A stretch of 6,650 nt of DNA. Source: an uncultured Lachnospiraceae bacterium (GTDB taxonomy: Bacteria; Bacillota; Clostridia; Lachnospirales; Lachnospiraceae). Each line of letters begins with the position of its first letter. Positions within the stretch are counted from its first letter, which is position 1. Below, piece after piece: positions 5,067 through 6,650 of this stretch. Position numbers and translations under genes: made by a program. A model generated the notes under the pieces. The model was not told the origin of the DNA and did not search any database. It saw nothing but the letters and a program-made list of their open reading frames with translations. Location of the stretch: contig CACXEL010000462.1 of assembly GCA_902766655.1 (NCBI GenBank), forward strand, positions 1 through 6,650, written 5' to 3'.

Positions 5067-6101
5067 TTATCCCACAGAGACCTCGCCAGCCAGGACCTTC
5101 TTGTAGTCCTCGTAATTCTTCTCGAGAAGGGCCGGCGTATCCAGCTCGTAGGGACAGTGCTTCGTGCACTTGCGGCAGTGGAGGCAGTTCTCGATTTTCT
5201 TCATCTCCGCCTGCCAGTACTCGTTCAGCCATCTGTCGGAGGGGGCCCGGCGGAGCATGAGGGACATCCGCGCGCAGTTGTTGATCTGGATCCCCGCCGG
5301 ACACGGCATGCAGTACCCGCAGCCCCGGCAGAAGGAACCGGCCAGCTCGGCGCGCTCCTTCTCGATAAAGGCGGCGATCTCTTCGGTCATGGCCGGTGTC
5401 TCGTCCATGTAGGAGAGCCACTCTTCAAGCTCATGCATCCGCTGGATGCCCCAGATGGGCAGGACGTTCGGCTGGGTGGTCATGAAGGCCATGGCGACCC
5501 TGGAGTCCGTGATGAGACCGCCGGCCAGTGACTTCATGGCGATGAAGCCCATGTTGCGGGCGGCGCAGAGGCCGGGCAGGGCCAGCTCGCGTTCGGAGCC
5601 GAGATAGGAGAAGGGGAACTGGAGGGTCTCGTAGAGGCCGCTCTCGATGGCCTCCTCGGCCACGGCGATCTTGTGAGCGGTGATGCCGATGTGGCGGATC
5701 TTGCCCTCAGCTTTGAGCTCCAGCAGCGTCTCGTAGAGACCTGTCCCATCGCCAGGGCGGTAGCACTGGGGCGCCATGTGGAGCTGGTAAATGTCAACAT
5801 GGTCCGTTTTGAGGTTCCTGAGAGAAATCCCGATCTGCTCACGGATCTCTCCAGGTGTCTTTGCACCTGTCTTGGTGGCTATGAAGATCTTGTCGCGGAT
5901 GCCGTTATCACCGAAGGCGGCGCCAAGCTTCTCCTCGCTGTCCGAGTAGGCGCGCGCCGTGTCGAAAAAGCGCATCCCGCCCTCATAGGCGCGGCGGAGG
6001 ATGGTGACGGCTGTATCCTTGTCAGCCCTCTGGATGGGGAGGGCGCCGAAAGCGTTCTGGGGCACCGTGATGCCTGTGCTGCCGAGTGTGATTGTGCGCA
6101 T
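5067..6101 (-). CDS. Aldo/keto reductase with C-terminal 4Fe-4S ferredoxin-like domain
   Basis: The 344-residue product has an aldo/keto reductase barrel: FFDTARAYSDSE (45-56), ATKTG (75-79) and YQLHMAP (105-111) supply the tetrad Asp47, Tyr52, Lys77 and His108. From about residue 255 a cysteine-rich tail begins, with CRGCGYCMPCP (258-268; Cys258, 261, 264, 267) and CLHCRKCTKHCP (306-317; Cys306, 309, 312, 316). Eight cysteines suit two [4Fe-4S] clusters, as in the iron-sulfur aldo/keto reductase subfamily common in strict anaerobes, where electrons may come from or go to ferredoxin as well as NAD(P)H. Substrate is unknown. AGGAG about five nt before the ATG supports the start. A 131-nt gap separates it from the upstream small membrane protein gene, so it may have its own promoter. 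Confidence 0.93.
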   Translation of the reverse strand: MRTITLGSTGITVPQNAFGALPIQRADKDTAVTILRRAYEGGMRFFDTARAYSDSEEKLGAAFGDNGIRDKIFIATKTGAKTPGEIREQIGISLRNLKTDHVDIYQLHMAPQCYRPGDGTGLYETLLELKAEGKIRHIGITAHKIAVAEEAIESGLYETLQFPFSYLGSERELALPGLCAARNMGFIAMKSLAGGLITDSRVAMAFMTTQPNVLPIWGIQRMHELEEWLSYMDETPAMTEEIAAFIEKERAELAGSFCRGCGYCMPCPAGIQINNCARMSLMLRRAPSDRWLNEYWQAEMKKIENCLHCRKCTKHCPYELDTPALLEKNYEDYKKVLAGEVSVG

Positions 6102-6118
6102 GGTACTCCTTTCCTGAG

Positions 6119-6148
6119 CATATACATGGTCAGATGTTCTGATGTAAA
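6119..6148 (-). promoter_or_regulatory. Weak candidate promoter and dyad upstream of the aldo/keto reductase
   Basis: On the minus strand TTTACA (6143-6148) and TATATG (6119-6124) are spaced 18 bp. The implied transcription start is only about 10 nt before the ATG, cutting into the ribosome site, so the promoter may be spurious. Between the two elements lies a perfect dyad TCAGA-TGT-TCTGA (6130-6142), which could be an operator. The rest of the gap (6149-6232) is GC-rich with a short CCCGC/GCGGG pairing and no U-run. Confidence 0.25.
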
Positions 6149-6232
6149 GTGTGAGCCGCAGGCGTGCGGGAGGATCCTGATTCTGCGTTCCCCGCCGGGC
6201 GTTCGCCTGACTGTGCGGGACGCTGGGGGTAA

Positions 6233-6496
6233 CTAGCTTCTTTTATCGTCCGCTCCTTTGTTCTTATTTCCGTAGAAGAGAAGGACGGCGCCGATGACCA
6301 GGATCACCAGCCCCGGGACAGTGTGGTGGAGGTACATGGTGAAGACGCCGATCGCCATGAGGATCCCGCCGATCACGTACATCCAGAAATACAGACCGGA
6401 ATCCTCGCTCCCGGACTTTTCAGGCTGTTTGGCCAGTTTCCTGCCTGCGTAGGAGGAAGTCCTCTGCGAGGCTTTTTTTGACTTCTTTTTTGACAT
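6233..6496 (-). CDS. Small two-helix membrane protein of unknown function
   Basis: This 87-residue protein has a strongly basic N-terminus (MSKKKSKKAS), a polar stretch to residue 34, then two membrane segments at about 37-55 (FWMYVIGGILMAIGVF region) and 60-76 (VPGLVILVIGAVLLFYG), and a short charged tail. The helices form a tight hairpin. GGGAG seven nt before the ATG supports the start. I do not recognise the family; similar small proteins with a lysine-rich front and two helices are common in Clostridia without assigned roles. It may be cotranscribed with the partial gene upstream (65-nt gap). Confidence 0.7.
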   Translation of the reverse strand: MSKKKSKKASQRTSSYAGRKLAKQPEKSGSEDSGLYFWMYVIGGILMAIGVFTMYLHHTVPGLVILVIGAVLLFYGNKNKGADDKRS

Positions 6497-6561
6497 ATTG
6501 TTCTCCCTGTCGGTGCGCCGCCCGCCGTTTTGGAGGACACCGCTTGTACTGTTCCGGAGTG

Positions 6562-6650
6562 TCAGTATTCATCCTTCAGTTTATTGATTTTCCGGTCGAA
6601 GGTCAATATCCCGTTGACCTCCTCCTCGATGTCGGACAGCTGGGTGTAGA
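6562..6650 (-). CDS. C-terminal fragment of an unidentified protein, truncated by the window edge
   Basis: On the minus strand the frame entering at the right edge stays open for 28 codons and ends with TGA at 6562-6564. It reads YTQLSDIEEEVNGIL, continues with a Phe-Asp-Arg-Lys turn and ends in a charged LKDEY tail. The pattern of charged and hydrophobic residues looks like a genuine amphipathic, helical C-terminus. It is too short to assign a family. Same strand as the two downstream genes. Confidence 0.55.
   Translation of the reverse strand, partial: YTQLSDIEEEVNGILTFDRKINKLKDEY

Noticed and set aside
5013..5531. 172-residue plus-strand open frame starting in the hairpin
   Set aside because: It is antisense to the cysteine-rich end of the aldo/keto reductase, whose motifs are unmistakable.
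1..6650. CRISPR array, insertion sequence, prophage or toxin-antitoxin pair
   Set aside because: There are no regularly spaced repeats, transposase or integrase motifs, terminal inverted repeats with target duplications, or small paired genes with such motifs.

Overview
The window looks like chromosomal DNA of a fairly GC-rich anaerobic Bacillota, most likely a clostridial or Lachnospiraceae-type organism. Evidence: strong AGGAGG-type ribosome binding sites, a DUF2232/YybS-like membrane protein, a DegV protein, a Cytidylate_kin2-type protein, a small NimA/PNPOx-fold flavoprotein, and an aldo/keto reductase with a C-terminal iron-sulfur domain typical of strict anaerobes. No phage, plasmid, IS, CRISPR, tRNA or rRNA signal was found. 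This is an inference from gene content, not a phylogenetic placement.

Layout. Left edge: a perfect 22-bp hairpin (39-86) lies just past the end of a minus-strand DUF2232 membrane protein gene (98-1042). A gene-free stretch (1043-1486) separates it from a divergent plus-strand group and carries a candidate promoter on each side. The plus-strand group starts with a two-domain P-loop NTPase plus CYTH-like protein (1487-2611), with a clear promoter, a leader hairpin and a strong Shine-Dalgarno site. Next come a cytidylate kinase-like protein (2744-3349) and, one base after its stop codon, a PNPOx-like flavoprotein (3351-3830). A second gene-free stretch (3831-4083) holds a stem-loop that may end the group and an extended -10 promoter for a degV gene (4084-4971).

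Right part: degV faces a minus-strand aldo/keto reductase gene (5067-6101). The 95 bp between them are almost filled by a perfect 36-bp, 4-nt-loop hairpin (4975-5050), the most striking non-coding element here. Upstream of the reductase, also on the minus strand, are an 87-residue two-helix membrane protein (6233-6496) and the last 28 codons of another protein running off the right edge (6562-6650).

How the genes work together is mostly unknown. The kinase-like gene and the flavoprotein gene are very probably co-translated. The P-loop/CYTH protein, kinase-like protein and flavoprotein form a same-strand run suggesting nucleotide or cofactor-related functions, but no pathway can be assigned. 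DegV probably carries fatty acids. No established defence system or other recognised multi-gene system is visible. The best candidates for novelty are the P-loop/CYTH protein, which lacks the usual CYTH metal ligands, the kinase-like protein with an atypical phosphate-binding loop, and the two long perfect hairpins.
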